From the NCBI RefSeq assembly GCF_003054195.1, contig NZ_QBKP01000011.1, forward strand, positions 62,001-126,000: a stretch of 64,000 bases of DNA, in the 5' to 3' direction. Positions 51,451 to 59,781 of this stretch are shown here, piece after piece; the first letter of the stretch is position 1, and the number at the start of each line of letters is the position of its first letter. The notes beneath the pieces were generated by a model. The model saw only the letters and a list, made by a program, of their open reading frames with translations. It made no database searches and was not told where the DNA came from. The stretch is from Gemmobacter caeni (GTDB lineage: Bacteria > Pseudomonadota > Alphaproteobacteria > Rhodobacterales > Rhodobacteraceae). The position numbers were made by a program, and so were the translations under genes.

Positions 51451-52791
51451 TCACACGGTGTCGAGATAAAGCTCGACCTGCTCCTCGGGGCTGAGTTCCG
51501 CTAGGTAATGCAGCTCCTGCCGTTTGGTCAGCACGAGATTGTGGATCAGGTCGGGCGGCAGGATGCGCGGCATGATCGTCGAATTTTCGAAGGCGTCGAT
51601 CGCTTCGGCCCAGTTCGCCGGGATCTGCGGCAGGTCCAGCGCATAGGCATTGCCGGTGATCGGCGAAGGCGGCTCCATCTCGTCCTCAATGCCGACAAGC
51701 GCGGCACCAAGGATGGTGGCAAGCATGAGGTAGGGGTTCACGTCCCCACCCGCCACCCGATGTTCCACCCGCCGGGCCGAGGGGCTGCCCGCCGGAATGC
51801 GGATCGCGGCGGTGCGGTTCTCGTAGCCCCAGGCAATCGCGGTGGGCGCATGCTTGCCCGGCACCAGCCGGTCATAGCTGTTCTGATGCGGCGCGAAGAT
51901 CAGTGTGCTGTCATGCATCGCATGCAGGCAGCCCGCCACCGCCTGACGCAGCGCCGCCGTGCCCTTCGGCCCGCCGCTGTCAAAGATATTGTCACCGTCC
52001 TTGTCGATCACGCTGAAATGGGTGTGCAGCCCCGAGCCGGAATATTCGGCATAGGGTTTTGCCATGAAGCTGGCGGCAAAGCCGTGACGGCGGGCCAGCC
52101 CCTTCACCAGCATCTTGAACAGCCATGCGTCATCCGCCGCACGCAGCGGATCGTCGCAATGCATCAGGTTCATCTCGAACTGGCCCAGCCCGGTTTCCGA
52201 TGTGGTGGTATCGGCCGGAATGTCCATCGCCTCGCAGGCGTCGTAAAGATCGGTGAAGAAAGTGTCGAAAGCGTCCAGCGCGCGGATCGAGAGTGTTTCC
52301 GCCGCTTTGCGCCGCTTGCCAGACCGGGGCGAGGCGGGCACCTGCATGGTCTTGCCGCTGTCGTCGATCAGAAAGAATTCCAGCTCCATCGCGCAGACCG
52401 GGGTCAGGCCGCGTGCCTTGTAGCGGTCGACCACCGCGCGCAGGGCATGGCGCGGATCACCGTCATAGGGCAGGCCGTTTTCGCGGAACATCCAGATCGG
52501 CAGCAGCGCGGTCGGGGCCTCCAGCCAGGGCATTGGCATGAACCCACGTTCGGTGGGCTTCAGCACGCCATCCTGATCGCCCTGTTCAAAGACCAGCGGG
52601 CTGTCGTCGATATCCTCGCCCCAGATGTCGAGGTTCAGGACCGAGAACGGGAAGCGCGTGCCGTTCTTCACCACATTCTCGGCAAAGCGGGCGGGGATGC
52701 GCTTGCCGCGCGCCTGTCCGTTCAGGTCTGCCGCCGCCACCCGGATCGTGCGGACCTCGGGGTGTTTACGAAGCCAATCCTTCATACTCAT
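51451..52791 (-). CDS. Glutamine synthetase-family gamma-glutamyl ligase (copy 2)
   Basis: This second GS-fold ligase has 446 residues. Motifs are CAMELEFFLIDD, GLGQFEMNLMHCDDPLRAADD, SFMAKPYAEYSGSGLHTHFS, WGYENRTAAIRIP and RVEHRVAGGDVNPYL. It is clearly diverged from copy 1 and carries an extra segment (PASPRSGKRRKAAETLS) after the first metal motif. Start at 52791 (MSMKDWLRKHPEV) or the ATG two codons on; neither has a strong ribosome site. The two copies may act on different amines, or one may be specific for the substrate imported by the adjacent transporter. Confidence 0.9.
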   Translation of the reverse strand: MSMKDWLRKHPEVRTIRVAAADLNGQARGKRIPARFAENVVKNGTRFPFSVLNLDIWGEDIDDSPLVFEQGDQDGVLKPTERGFMPMPWLEAPTALLPIWMFRENGLPYDGDPRHALRAVVDRYKARGLTPVCAMELEFFLIDDSGKTMQVPASPRSGKRRKAAETLSIRALDAFDTFFTDLYDACEAMDIPADTTTSETGLGQFEMNLMHCDDPLRAADDAWLFKMLVKGLARRHGFAASFMAKPYAEYSGSGLHTHFSVIDKDGDNIFDSGGPKGTAALRQAVAGCLHAMHDSTLIFAPHQNSYDRLVPGKHAPTAIAWGYENRTAAIRIPAGSPSARRVEHRVAGGDVNPYLMLATILGAALVGIEDEMEPPSPITGNAYALDLPQIPANWAEAIDAFENSTIMPRILPPDLIHNLVLTKRQELHYLAELSPEEQVELYLDTV

Positions 52792-52990
52792 CGTGTCGTT
52801 CAAGACCGTCAGGCGCCGGTTCACCGTCGTGGGCCCTCGCGCCCGCCGGGGTGAGAGCCATGCCCTTGGCCCTTTCTCCCTTGTTTGATCCTTGCCATCC
52901 ACGCCCGCCCGACGGGGCAGGGGACGCCATATGCCCCGCAGGGCGCACGGTTCGGGCGACGGCCCGAAGAATTTGATCAAATAATGGATA

Positions 52991-53818
52991 CTATCGGATC
53001 AGCCTCGGACGCAAGCGAATTTTGCTGCGAATGTTCGATGGCAGGTGCCGGTTCAGCCTCCGGTTCACGATTCCGAACAAAAGGATCAGCGTCGCGGTCA
53101 ACATGATGAAATAGAAGGCGACGATCGGATAGGGCACGAAAGGGTTGAACGTCTTGTCCGCGAAGTAGTTCGCGTAATAGAGCGCATCGCCCCTTTGCTG
53201 GAACGCCGGGAAGCCGGAAAAGAACACCAGCGTGGTGGCGTGGAACAGAAAAATCGCCTCGTTGGTATAGGCAGGCCAGGCCAGCCGCAGCATGGTAGGC
53301 CACTGGATGCGGCGGAACTTGGACCAGCCATGGATGCCGTAAGCCTCGGCCGCCTCCAGATCGCCTTTCGGCACCGACATCAGGGCGCCATAGAAGATCT
53401 CGGCGGCATAGGCGGCGGTATTGAGGAACAGCACGATCAGCGCGCCTGCCCATGCGCTTGTCAGCCAGTTGGTCGCAATATGCAGCCCGAAAATGTCGAT
53501 TCCGCCGCGCGGCAGCATCACCAGTGCCGAATAGGCAAGGAAGAACTGGATGAACAGCGGCGAGCCGCGGAACACGAAGATGAACCATTCAGCCGGTTTG
53601 CGCGCCCATGGGTTGTGCGAGGCCTTCGCCATGGCCAGCGCATTGGCGAAGAAGAAGCCGAACATCAGCGCCAGCGCGCCGAAATAGATGTTCCAGATCA
53701 GGCCGGAGCCGATCAGGGTGAATTGCTGGCACAGGGTGAAATCGCTGCGTGGCAGCAGTTTCTCGCCATAACCGAGGCTGCGGAAGGCATAGGCGCCAAT
53801 GGTTTCCCAGCAGGTCAT
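52991..53818 (-). CDS. Polar amino acid/amine ABC transporter permease (HisM-like)
   Basis: The 275-residue inner-membrane permease has five or six hydrophobic segments and the EAA loop AAEAYGIHGWSKFRRIQWPTMLRLAWPAYTN in the centre. FVFRGSPLFIQFFLAYSALV is typical of the HisM/OccM family. Its ATG overlaps the stop of the partner permease (ATGA). The 172-base stretch between it and the GS-like gene contains the palindromes ATTTGATCAAAT (52971-52982) and TTCGGGC/GCCCGAA (52951-52968). Confidence 0.92.
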   Translation of the reverse strand: MTCWETIGAYAFRSLGYGEKLLPRSDFTLCQQFTLIGSGLIWNIYFGALALMFGFFFANALAMAKASHNPWARKPAEWFIFVFRGSPLFIQFFLAYSALVMLPRGGIDIFGLHIATNWLTSAWAGALIVLFLNTAAYAAEIFYGALMSVPKGDLEAAEAYGIHGWSKFRRIQWPTMLRLAWPAYTNEAIFLFHATTLVFFSGFPAFQQRGDALYYANYFADKTFNPFVPYPIVAFYFIMLTATLILLFGIVNRRLNRHLPSNIRSKIRLRPRLIR

Positions 53819-54696
53819 TGCGCGGCCCTCCGCATCGCCTCGCCAGCGGCGGTGGCCTGGCCATGGTTCAGTCGTGCCGACAGACGGCCCAGCAGGATTT
53901 CGGAAACGCGCGTCATACAGAGATAGGCCACCAGCAGGAAGAGGAAATACCACAGCCGCCAGTCGGGATGCGGATAGGCATAAGCCTGGGTTTTGGCGCT
54001 GCCCAGTTCGCGCGCCCAATAAACGATGTCCTTGACCCCCAGGAGAAACAGCAGCGGCGTCGCCTTGATGAGGATCATCCACAGGTTCGACAGGCCCGGC
54101 AGCGCATAGGTCCACATCTGCGGCACCAGAATGCGGCGGAACACCTGACGGGGTGTCATGCCATAGCTTTCGGCGGTTTCAAGCTGCGCGCGGGGCACTG
54201 CATTCATGGCCCCATAAAGCACGTTCGCCGCGAAAGCCCCGAAGACGATTGAGAAGGTAAAGACCGCCAGCGCAAAGCCGTAAAGCTGGTGCCAGATCTG
54301 CGACGATGACCCCAGCGGCACCTTGGCCTGCGGGCAGACGCGGAATTCCAGCCCCTGGCGGATCGGCTCTTTCCAGTCCGGGCAGACCACCTGATGCTTC
54401 ATCCACTCGATCCCCTGATCAAGGGCGATGACGAAGAACATGAAGAACACGATGTCCGGCACGCCGCGCACCATGACGATGTAAATCTTGCCCAGCCAGC
54501 TGACCGGCGCGATATGGCTGCGCGCCGCCATGGCGCCGCCAAACCCGAAGGCCAGCGCCGTGGGGGCGGTGACCGCAAGCAGGGTCAGAACCGTCAGGAA
54601 CGAGGTGTAGAAGCCAAGATGCTTGCCGGAGGTCAGATAGCACAGAAGCCAGCCGAAGCCTTCCAGCGCCTTGGGGTCGGCGCAAAAGCTGAACAT
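53815..54696 (-). CDS. Polar amino acid/amine ABC transporter permease (HisQ-like)
   Basis: The protein of 293 residues has about five transmembrane segments. The block VMVRGVPDIVFFMFFVIALDQGIEW and the EAA loop TAESYGMTPRQVFRRILVPQMW identify the HisQ-type partner. A loop of about 40 residues with three Cys (VVCPDWKEPIRQGLEFRVCP) sits between helices, longer than in HisQ. The start at 54696 (MFSFCADPKALEGFG) was chosen because the upstream extension is proline-rich and lacks a hydrophobic start. Confidence 0.9.
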   Translation of the reverse strand: MFSFCADPKALEGFGWLLCYLTSGKHLGFYTSFLTVLTLLAVTAPTALAFGFGGAMAARSHIAPVSWLGKIYIVMVRGVPDIVFFMFFVIALDQGIEWMKHQVVCPDWKEPIRQGLEFRVCPQAKVPLGSSSQIWHQLYGFALAVFTFSIVFGAFAANVLYGAMNAVPRAQLETAESYGMTPRQVFRRILVPQMWTYALPGLSNLWMILIKATPLLFLLGVKDIVYWARELGSAKTQAYAYPHPDWRLWYFLFLLVAYLCMTRVSEILLGRLSARLNHGQATAAGEAMRRAAQ

Positions 54697-54737
54697 GGGT
54701 GACAGATCGCTGGGGCCGCGCGGGGCAGGTCGGAACA

Positions 54738-54760
54738 CCCCGCCGGACGAACCGGCGGGG
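54738..54760 (-). repeat. Stem-loop between binding-protein and permease genes
   Basis: CCCCGCCGG and CCGGCGGGG form a perfect 9-bp stem around ACGAA, 11 bases after the binding-protein stop. It has no T tract. Such elements often protect the binding-protein message or attenuate read-through to the permeases. Confidence 0.6.
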
Positions 54761-54771
54761 CAGGGGCGAAA

Positions 54772-55491
54772 TCAGAACAGCGGCGTATCTTCGCCGAAGT
54801 GCTTTTTCAGCGCGGCGTTCAGGGTGCCGTCGGCTTTCATCGACTGGATCGCGGCGGTGAATTTCTCGCGCAGTTCATTGTCGCTTTGACGGAAGCCGAG
54901 GCCGACACCGCCGCCCAGTTCCACATCGTCGCCCACGAACATCAGTTCGCCGTTCGACTGCTCGACATAGGGCTTCAGGAAGTCCTTGTCGGCAAACACT
55001 GCGGCCGCCTCGCCGTTGCGGACGGCGGCGATGGTTTCGTCGGGGGTGGCGAATTCCAGCAGGGTCGCGCCGGATTCGGCGACATAGCCCGCCTGAATGG
55101 TGCCGACCTGCGCCGAGACCACGCCCTTGATGTCAGCGCCCGCATCCGAGGCCACATAGGCCGAAGCGGCCGGGGGGAAGTAGTTCTCCGAGAAGCTGAT
55201 GACCTTCGAGCGTTCGTCGGTGATGCTCATGCCCGCGATGATGACATCATAGTTGCCCGATTGCAGGTTCGGGATGATCGAATCCCAGTCGTTCGTCACC
55301 CATTCGCAGGTCAGTTCGGCGCGCTTGCACAGTTCGTCGCCCACTTCACGCTCGAACCCGGCGACCTGGCCGTTGTCGTCGATGAAGTTGAAGGGCGGAT
55401 AGGCGCCCTCGGTGCCCAGACGCACGGTCTGCGCGGCAGCCGCACCGCCGGTCAGCGCCAGAAGCGCGGTGGCAAGAAGCAGTTTCTTCAT
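54772..55491 (-). CDS. Family 3 periplasmic substrate-binding protein
   Basis: The precursor of 239 residues has a signal peptide (KKLLLATALLALTGGAAAA). The family 3 hallmark is LGTEGAYPPFNFIDDNGQVAGFEREVGDELC. WDSIIPNLQSGNYDVIIAGMSITDERSKVISFSENYF follows the lysine/arginine/ornithine- and octopine-binding pattern. It delivers a polar amino acid or amine to the two downstream permeases. GGGGAG lies before the ATG. The position next to gamma-glutamyl ligases suggests the ligand is an amine-bearing compound. Confidence 0.93.
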   Translation of the reverse strand: MKKLLLATALLALTGGAAAAQTVRLGTEGAYPPFNFIDDNGQVAGFEREVGDELCKRAELTCEWVTNDWDSIIPNLQSGNYDVIIAGMSITDERSKVISFSENYFPPAASAYVASDAGADIKGVVSAQVGTIQAGYVAESGATLLEFATPDETIAAVRNGEAAAVFADKDFLKPYVEQSNGELMFVGDDVELGGGVGLGFRQSDNELREKFTAAIQSMKADGTLNAALKKHFGEDTPLF

Positions 55492-55565
55492 TGTTGGTCT
55501 CCCCTTGGTGATCTGATTTCTTTTTGGCCCGGAACGGCGGCGCAATCCAGCGTCAGGCGATGGTT

Positions 55566-56366
55566 TCAGGCCATTGTGGCTGAAAGGAAGCCGCGCAACC
55601 GTTCGGTCTGCGGATTTCCGAAAAGCTGGTCGGGCGGGCCTTCCTCCTCGATCCGGCCCTGATGGAGGAAGACGACGTGATCGGACACATCGTTGGCCAT
55701 CTTCATGTCATGGGTCACGATGATCATGGTCCGGCCTTCCTCGGCCAGCGCCTTGATCACCTTCACCACTTCCTGCTCAAGTTCGGGATCCAGCGCCGAT
55801 GTCGGTTCATCGAACAGCAGGGCGCGCGGCTCCATGCACAGGGCGCGGGCGATGGCGGCGCGCTGCTGCTGGCCACCGGAAAGCTGCGCGGGCCAGGCAT
55901 CGGCCTTGTCGGCAATGCCAACCTTGGCCAGATATTCACGCGCCTTCGCCTCGACCTCTTTCGGGTCGCGTTTCAGTACGGTCAGCGGTGCTTCCATGAC
56001 GTTCTGGAGGATCGTCATATGGGCCCAGAGGTTAAACTGCTGGAAAACCATCGACAGATTGGTGCGGATACGCAGAACCTGTGCCTTGTCAGCCGGGTGA
56101 CGGTGCAGGCCGGTACCCTTCCAGTGGACGGCTTCACCCTCGAACAGGATGTCGCCCTGCTGGCTGTCTTCCAGCAGGTTGCAGCAGCGCAGCAGCGTGG
56201 ATTTGCCAGAGCCGGACGACCCGATCAGCGAAAGCACATGGCCTTTCGGTGCGGTCATTCCGACACCCTTCAGCACCTCCAGCGGACCGTAGGATTTATG
56301 AAGATCTCGGATCTCGATGACCGGAACGCTGGCGTCCGGGGCGGGCGTAAGTTGGTCGGCAGTCAC
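55566..56366 (-). CDS. Polar amino acid/amine ABC transporter ATP-binding protein
   Basis: The 266-residue ATPase is of the HisP/GlnQ class. Walker A is GSSGSGKST, the Q-loop is FQQFNLWAHMTILQN, the signature is QLSGGQQQRAAIARAL, Walker B is ALLFDEPTSALDPE and the H-loop is VTHDMKMA. It is the first gene of the minus-strand transport/catabolic group, so the promoter for the group should lie in 56367-56503. I could not identify a clear box there. Confidence 0.95.
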   Translation of the reverse strand: MTADQLTPAPDASVPVIEIRDLHKSYGPLEVLKGVGMTAPKGHVLSLIGSSGSGKSTLLRCCNLLEDSQQGDILFEGEAVHWKGTGLHRHPADKAQVLRIRTNLSMVFQQFNLWAHMTILQNVMEAPLTVLKRDPKEVEAKAREYLAKVGIADKADAWPAQLSGGQQQRAAIARALCMEPRALLFDEPTSALDPELEQEVVKVIKALAEEGRTMIIVTHDMKMANDVSDHVVFLHQGRIEEEGPPDQLFGNPQTERLRGFLSATMA

Positions 56367-56503
56367 GGTTTCTCGCTTGTCGTTGGCCTGTCAGGGCTCC
56401 CTTGACGGTCGAGTAGTGCGGAATTCGTGGTGCATTGCAACGTCAATTGTGTCGGAACAAACAGAGTTGCCTGCAAAATGGGCAATCTGCCCGTTCATTT
56501 CGG

Positions 56504-57271
56504 TCAGCCCTGCGCCAAAGCGGGCGGTGGCGGGATCGGCACGGCAAGATAGTCGGCAGAGGGAATCTGGATCAGCCCGCACAGGCCAAGCGCGGCCCGG
56601 TCATCCGGCGGCAGGGTGACAATGGCCTCGGCCACGGCGGCGGCCAGAGGCGCGGGATCGGTGCCCCGCGCGGTGACATAGGGCAGGCCGGGCGTGGGGG
56701 CGGTCTGGCCGATCACGCGCAGGCGTGCTGCCACCTCCGGCTCCCACCGCAGCAAAAGCCGCCATGTCACCGCATCAAGGCTTGCCCAGTCTGCCCGGCC
56801 TTCCGCCACAGCACGGGCAGAGGCGGCATGACCGCCGGTTTCCAGCGCGGGGCGGATCGTCAGGCCAAGGGCCGTCATATGGTTTGCGGCGGCGGCCCAG
56901 CCCGATTGCGAGCGCGCTTCGTTGAAGGCGAAGGCTGCATCGGCAAAATCGGCCAGTTCCGCGCGCGGATCATCGCCGCGCGCGACCAGGACGCTGCGAT
57001 AATAGCCGGGCGGGCAGCCTTCCACCCCAAAATCAGGGGTGCCGACCAGCGTCACCACCTCCTTCAACTCGGTGCGATAGGGCATGCCGCAGGTCTGCGA
57101 GAGCAACAGGTCGGGCGAATGCCAGCCCGCCCACCAAGCGCGGTCGTCACGGGTCAGTGCCTCGGGTGCCTCGATCCCGCGTTTGCGCAGCCCGTCGCGG
57201 ATCAGCGACCAGTAAAGATCGGTCGGGCCGCGCAACTCGGGCCGGTCATACATGCCAAGGGCGGCGATCAT
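56504..57271 (-). CDS. PhnD-like phosphate/phosphonate-binding-fold protein without signal peptide
   Basis: The 255-residue product has the PhnD-type pattern: DLLLSQTCGMPYRTEL, GYYRSVLVARGDD, FAFNEARSQSGWAAAANHM (the ligand-binding S-x-S-G-like loop) and ADWASLDAVTWRLL. There is no signal peptide, and it starts IAALGMYDRPELRGP, so it seems to stay in the cytosol, unlike transport binding proteins. No permease or ATPase of a Phn system is nearby. Its ATG region is free; its stop is 137 bases from the ABC ATPase gene, which runs the same way. It overlaps the TerB-family gene by 4 bases. Confidence 0.75.
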   Translation of the reverse strand: MIAALGMYDRPELRGPTDLYWSLIRDGLRKRGIEAPEALTRDDRAWWAGWHSPDLLLSQTCGMPYRTELKEVVTLVGTPDFGVEGCPPGYYRSVLVARGDDPRAELADFADAAFAFNEARSQSGWAAAANHMTALGLTIRPALETGGHAASARAVAEGRADWASLDAVTWRLLLRWEPEVAARLRVIGQTAPTPGLPYVTARGTDPAPLAAAVAEAIVTLPPDDRAALGLCGLIQIPSADYLAVPIPPPPALAQG

Positions 57272-57708
57272 TGCGCGGCCTCGGCCCGTTGCCGGGCCTG
57301 TGCCGATTCGACATCGGTCAGCCCCAGCAGATTGGCGATGAGCCGCAGCATCTGATCCTCGTCATCCGAACGCTGCCCGTCAGCAAGCGCCACGGTCCAG
57401 AGACCCTCGACCAGCGCCGCCCGCGACTCCAGCGGCACGGCCTCCTTGAGCGCGCGGGTAAAGCGCACGGTATCGGGGGCGGAGGCTTCCAACGCCTCTG
57501 CCTCTGCGCGCAGCGCGGCGGCGGCAAAGGGCGACATTCCATGTACGCGGGTCAGAACCGCGTCGATCCGCGATTGCTCGGCCGGGTCATACACACCGTC
57601 CGCACGTGCCACGCGCACCAGCAGCGCCGCGAGTGCCAGCTTTGCCTCATCTGCGCCCAGACGGGCCGGGGCGGGGACGGTCAGGCATCGCAGGAGTTTT
57701 TCGAACAT
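57268..57708 (-). CDS. TerB-family (tellurite resistance B-like) protein
   Basis: The helical 146-residue protein has the TerB/DjlA-like pattern: LAALLVRVARADGVYDPAEQSRIDAVL (acidic metal-binding helix), and WTVALADGQRSDDEDQMLRLIANLLGL as the second half. Such proteins are linked to envelope stress or metal binding; resistance to tellurite itself is not implied. It overlaps the PhnD-like gene (ATGA), so both are co-translated. Confidence 0.85.
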   Translation of the reverse strand: MFEKLLRCLTVPAPARLGADEAKLALAALLVRVARADGVYDPAEQSRIDAVLTRVHGMSPFAAAALRAEAEALEASAPDTVRFTRALKEAVPLESRAALVEGLWTVALADGQRSDDEDQMLRLIANLLGLTDVESAQARQRAEAAQ

Positions 57709-57744
57709 GGTGCTTTCCGTTTTTCTGGCCCTGGCGGTTAGGCC

Positions 57745-58041
57745 TCAGGCGGCATCCCATCCTGCGACAATCATCACATCCGCGCGCGAGACGGGTTCGC
57801 GCAGCGCCTTCGCGGCCTGATATTCCGGGCTGTGATAGCAGGCGCGGGCAGTCTCGAGATCGGCGAATTCGATCACGACCGTGCGGGATTTCGCGCTGCC
57901 CTCGACGACCTGCTGCTCGCCGCCCCGCACCAGAAAGCGCGCGCCGTATCGGGCGAAGGGCAGGGCGTTTGCCTGGCGATAGGCCTCGTAGGCCTCGGCA
58001 TCGTCGATTTCGACATGGGCAACCCAATAGGCTTTGGTCAT
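57745..58041 (-). CDS. DUF1330 family protein
   Basis: The protein of 98 residues has a ferredoxin-like dimeric alpha-beta barrel fold by family: KAYWVAHVEIDDAEAYEAYRQ, GARFLVRGGEQQVVEG and VVIEFADLETARACYHSPEYQ are characteristic. The function is unknown; such proteins resemble monooxygenases or stress-response barrel proteins. Its ATG shares a base with the stop of the PhzF gene (TGATG). Confidence 0.9.
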   Translation of the reverse strand: MTKAYWVAHVEIDDAEAYEAYRQANALPFARYGARFLVRGGEQQVVEGSAKSRTVVIEFADLETARACYHSPEYQAAKALREPVSRADVMIVAGWDAA

Positions 58042-58952
58042 CACGCGCCTCCCGGTATGCGAATACGGCCCTGCGACACGGGGACGGCGCTGCCGCGAAT
58101 GCGGACTGCGGCAAGGCCGTCGGTCCCGTAATCGACCGTCATGGTCAGTTCGGAAGGCCGACCCATTTCGACGCCCTGACGCAGCCGGAACACCTGCGCG
58201 CCGCTGCGCAGAACCCGTGCGGCCCGCAGTTGCGCCGCCAGAATGGCAGTGGCCGAGCCGGTGGCGGGGTCTTCCGGGATGCCAGCGGTGGGCGAGAACA
58301 TCCGCGCGCGGAAATCGCAATCTGTGCCTTCGGTGTAAAGATAAGCGCTGTCCACCCCGGCGCAATCCATGAGGCCGGACCAGTGCGGCTCTATCGGCCG
58401 GGCGCGGGCCAGCACATCCTGCGATGTGACGGGGACGTAAAGGAAGCTTGGGCCGCCCTGCCAGATACCGGGACGATGGGCGGCGAAACCGATGTCGGCC
58501 TCGTCAATGTCCAGCGCGCGGGCGATCAGGTCCGTGGGGGCCTGGCCGGGTGCGGCCTTGGGCAGCACCGGCGCCGTGAACTCGGCTTCCACGATAGCGC
58601 CACGCCGCGTCACCTGCACCGGCACCAGCCCGGCTTCCTCCTCCAGCACCAGATCGGCGCGGAAATCGCCGGGGCCATGGGCGCGGCTTGCCAGAAGAAT
58701 TGCGCAACCGATGGTCGGATGCCCGGCAAAGGGGATTTCGGCCGTCGGGAAGAAGATCCGAACCCGCGCGGTATGCGCCGGATTCACCGGAGGCTGCACG
58801 AAGATCGTCTCGGACAGGTTGAACTCGCGCGCGATGACCTGCATCTGCCGTGCCGACAGCACGTCGGCCCCCAGCACCACGGCCAGAGGATTCCCGGCAA
58901 AGGGCGTTTCGGTGAAAACGTCCAGCGTATGAAATTCCAGCATATCGGTCAT
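58041..58952 (-). CDS. PhzF-family isomerase/epimerase
   Basis: The protein of 303 residues has the PhzF hallmark blocks: FTETPFAGNPLAVVLG, NLSETIFV (catalytic Glu), FFPTAEIPFAGHPTIGCA and PEDPATGSATAILAA. The fold is that of diaminopimelate epimerase, and PhzF isomerises a phenazine precursor. Without other phz genes, its substrate here is unknown. The ATG overlaps the rlmJ stop by 4 bases, which ties it to that transcript. Confidence 0.93.
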   Translation of the reverse strand: MTDMLEFHTLDVFTETPFAGNPLAVVLGADVLSARQMQVIAREFNLSETIFVQPPVNPAHTARVRIFFPTAEIPFAGHPTIGCAILLASRAHGPGDFRADLVLEEEAGLVPVQVTRRGAIVEAEFTAPVLPKAAPGQAPTDLIARALDIDEADIGFAAHRPGIWQGGPSFLYVPVTSQDVLARARPIEPHWSGLMDCAGVDSAYLYTEGTDCDFRARMFSPTAGIPEDPATGSATAILAAQLRAARVLRSGAQVFRLRQGVEMGRPSELTMTVDYGTDGLAAVRIRGSAVPVSQGRIRIPGGA

Positions 58953-59725
58953 GGTGCCTTGAACAGCTTTGAAAGATCGGCGGCCGCCTCGGTCAACCCC
59001 CAGGGCGGGTTCACCACGAACATGCCCGAGCCGATCATGCGATGCCCCGGACGCACGGGCGGAAAACGCACCTCGTGGCGCAGGTGGTCGGGGTGGGTCT
59101 GCTCCAGCCGGTCCAGCATCTCGCGATGCGCGCCCGAAGTCAGGATCGGATACCAGAGCATCAGGATGCCCACATTCCATTTGCGCGCGATGGCGGCGAA
59201 ATGTTTGGGGATGTTCTGGTAGTCCTCTTTAACCTCATAGGACGGATCGCAAAGCAGCAGCCCGCGCCGGGGCGTGGGCGGCGTCAGCGCCAGCGCGAGG
59301 TCAAAGCCGTCGCGTTTGTAGATATGGGCCGGGAAATCCGCCATCGCCCCGGCCAGCGCGGCATGTTCCTGCGGGTGCAACTCGGCCAGATGGATATTGT
59401 CCATGTCACGCAGCGACAGCGCCGCCACAAGCGGCGAGCCGGGATAGGCCATTTCCCCCCAGCGCCCGCGCACCGCGTTCAGCCGCTGACGGTAGGGATG
59501 GTCGGCGGGCAGACGGCGCTCCAGCACCGAAATGCCGCCTGCCGCCTCGCCGGTCTTCAGCGCCTCGTCGCTGCCTAGGTCATAAAGCCCGCGCCCGGCG
59601 TGCGTCTCGATATAGGTGAGCGGCTTGTCCTTCCCCACAAGATATTGCAGGGCTGAGGCCAGAAGCGCGTGCTTCTGCACATCGGCCGGGTTCCCGGCAT
59701 GGTAGATATGTTGGTAAGACAGCAT
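58949..59725 (-). CDS. rlmJ: 23S rRNA (adenine-2030-N6)-methyltransferase RlmJ
   Basis: The 258-residue enzyme methylates N6 of A2030 in 23S rRNA. It opens MLSYQHIYHAGNPADVQKH, and YIETHAGRGLYDL holds the SAM-binding region. The catalytic tetrapeptide appears as DPSY in LLLCDPSYEVKEDY. SGMFVVNPPWGL near the C-terminus is typical. It is the first gene of a tightly overlapped set with the PhzF and DUF1330 genes. Confidence 0.95.
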   Translation of the reverse strand: MLSYQHIYHAGNPADVQKHALLASALQYLVGKDKPLTYIETHAGRGLYDLGSDEALKTGEAAGGISVLERRLPADHPYRQRLNAVRGRWGEMAYPGSPLVAALSLRDMDNIHLAELHPQEHAALAGAMADFPAHIYKRDGFDLALALTPPTPRRGLLLCDPSYEVKEDYQNIPKHFAAIARKWNVGILMLWYPILTSGAHREMLDRLEQTHPDHLRHEVRFPPVRPGHRMIGSGMFVVNPPWGLTEAAADLSKLFKAP

Positions 59726-59781
59726 GGGTCAGGCGTAGCCCCGGCAGGGCTGCGCCGCAAGAGAAATAGCCGTGAGCGGCG

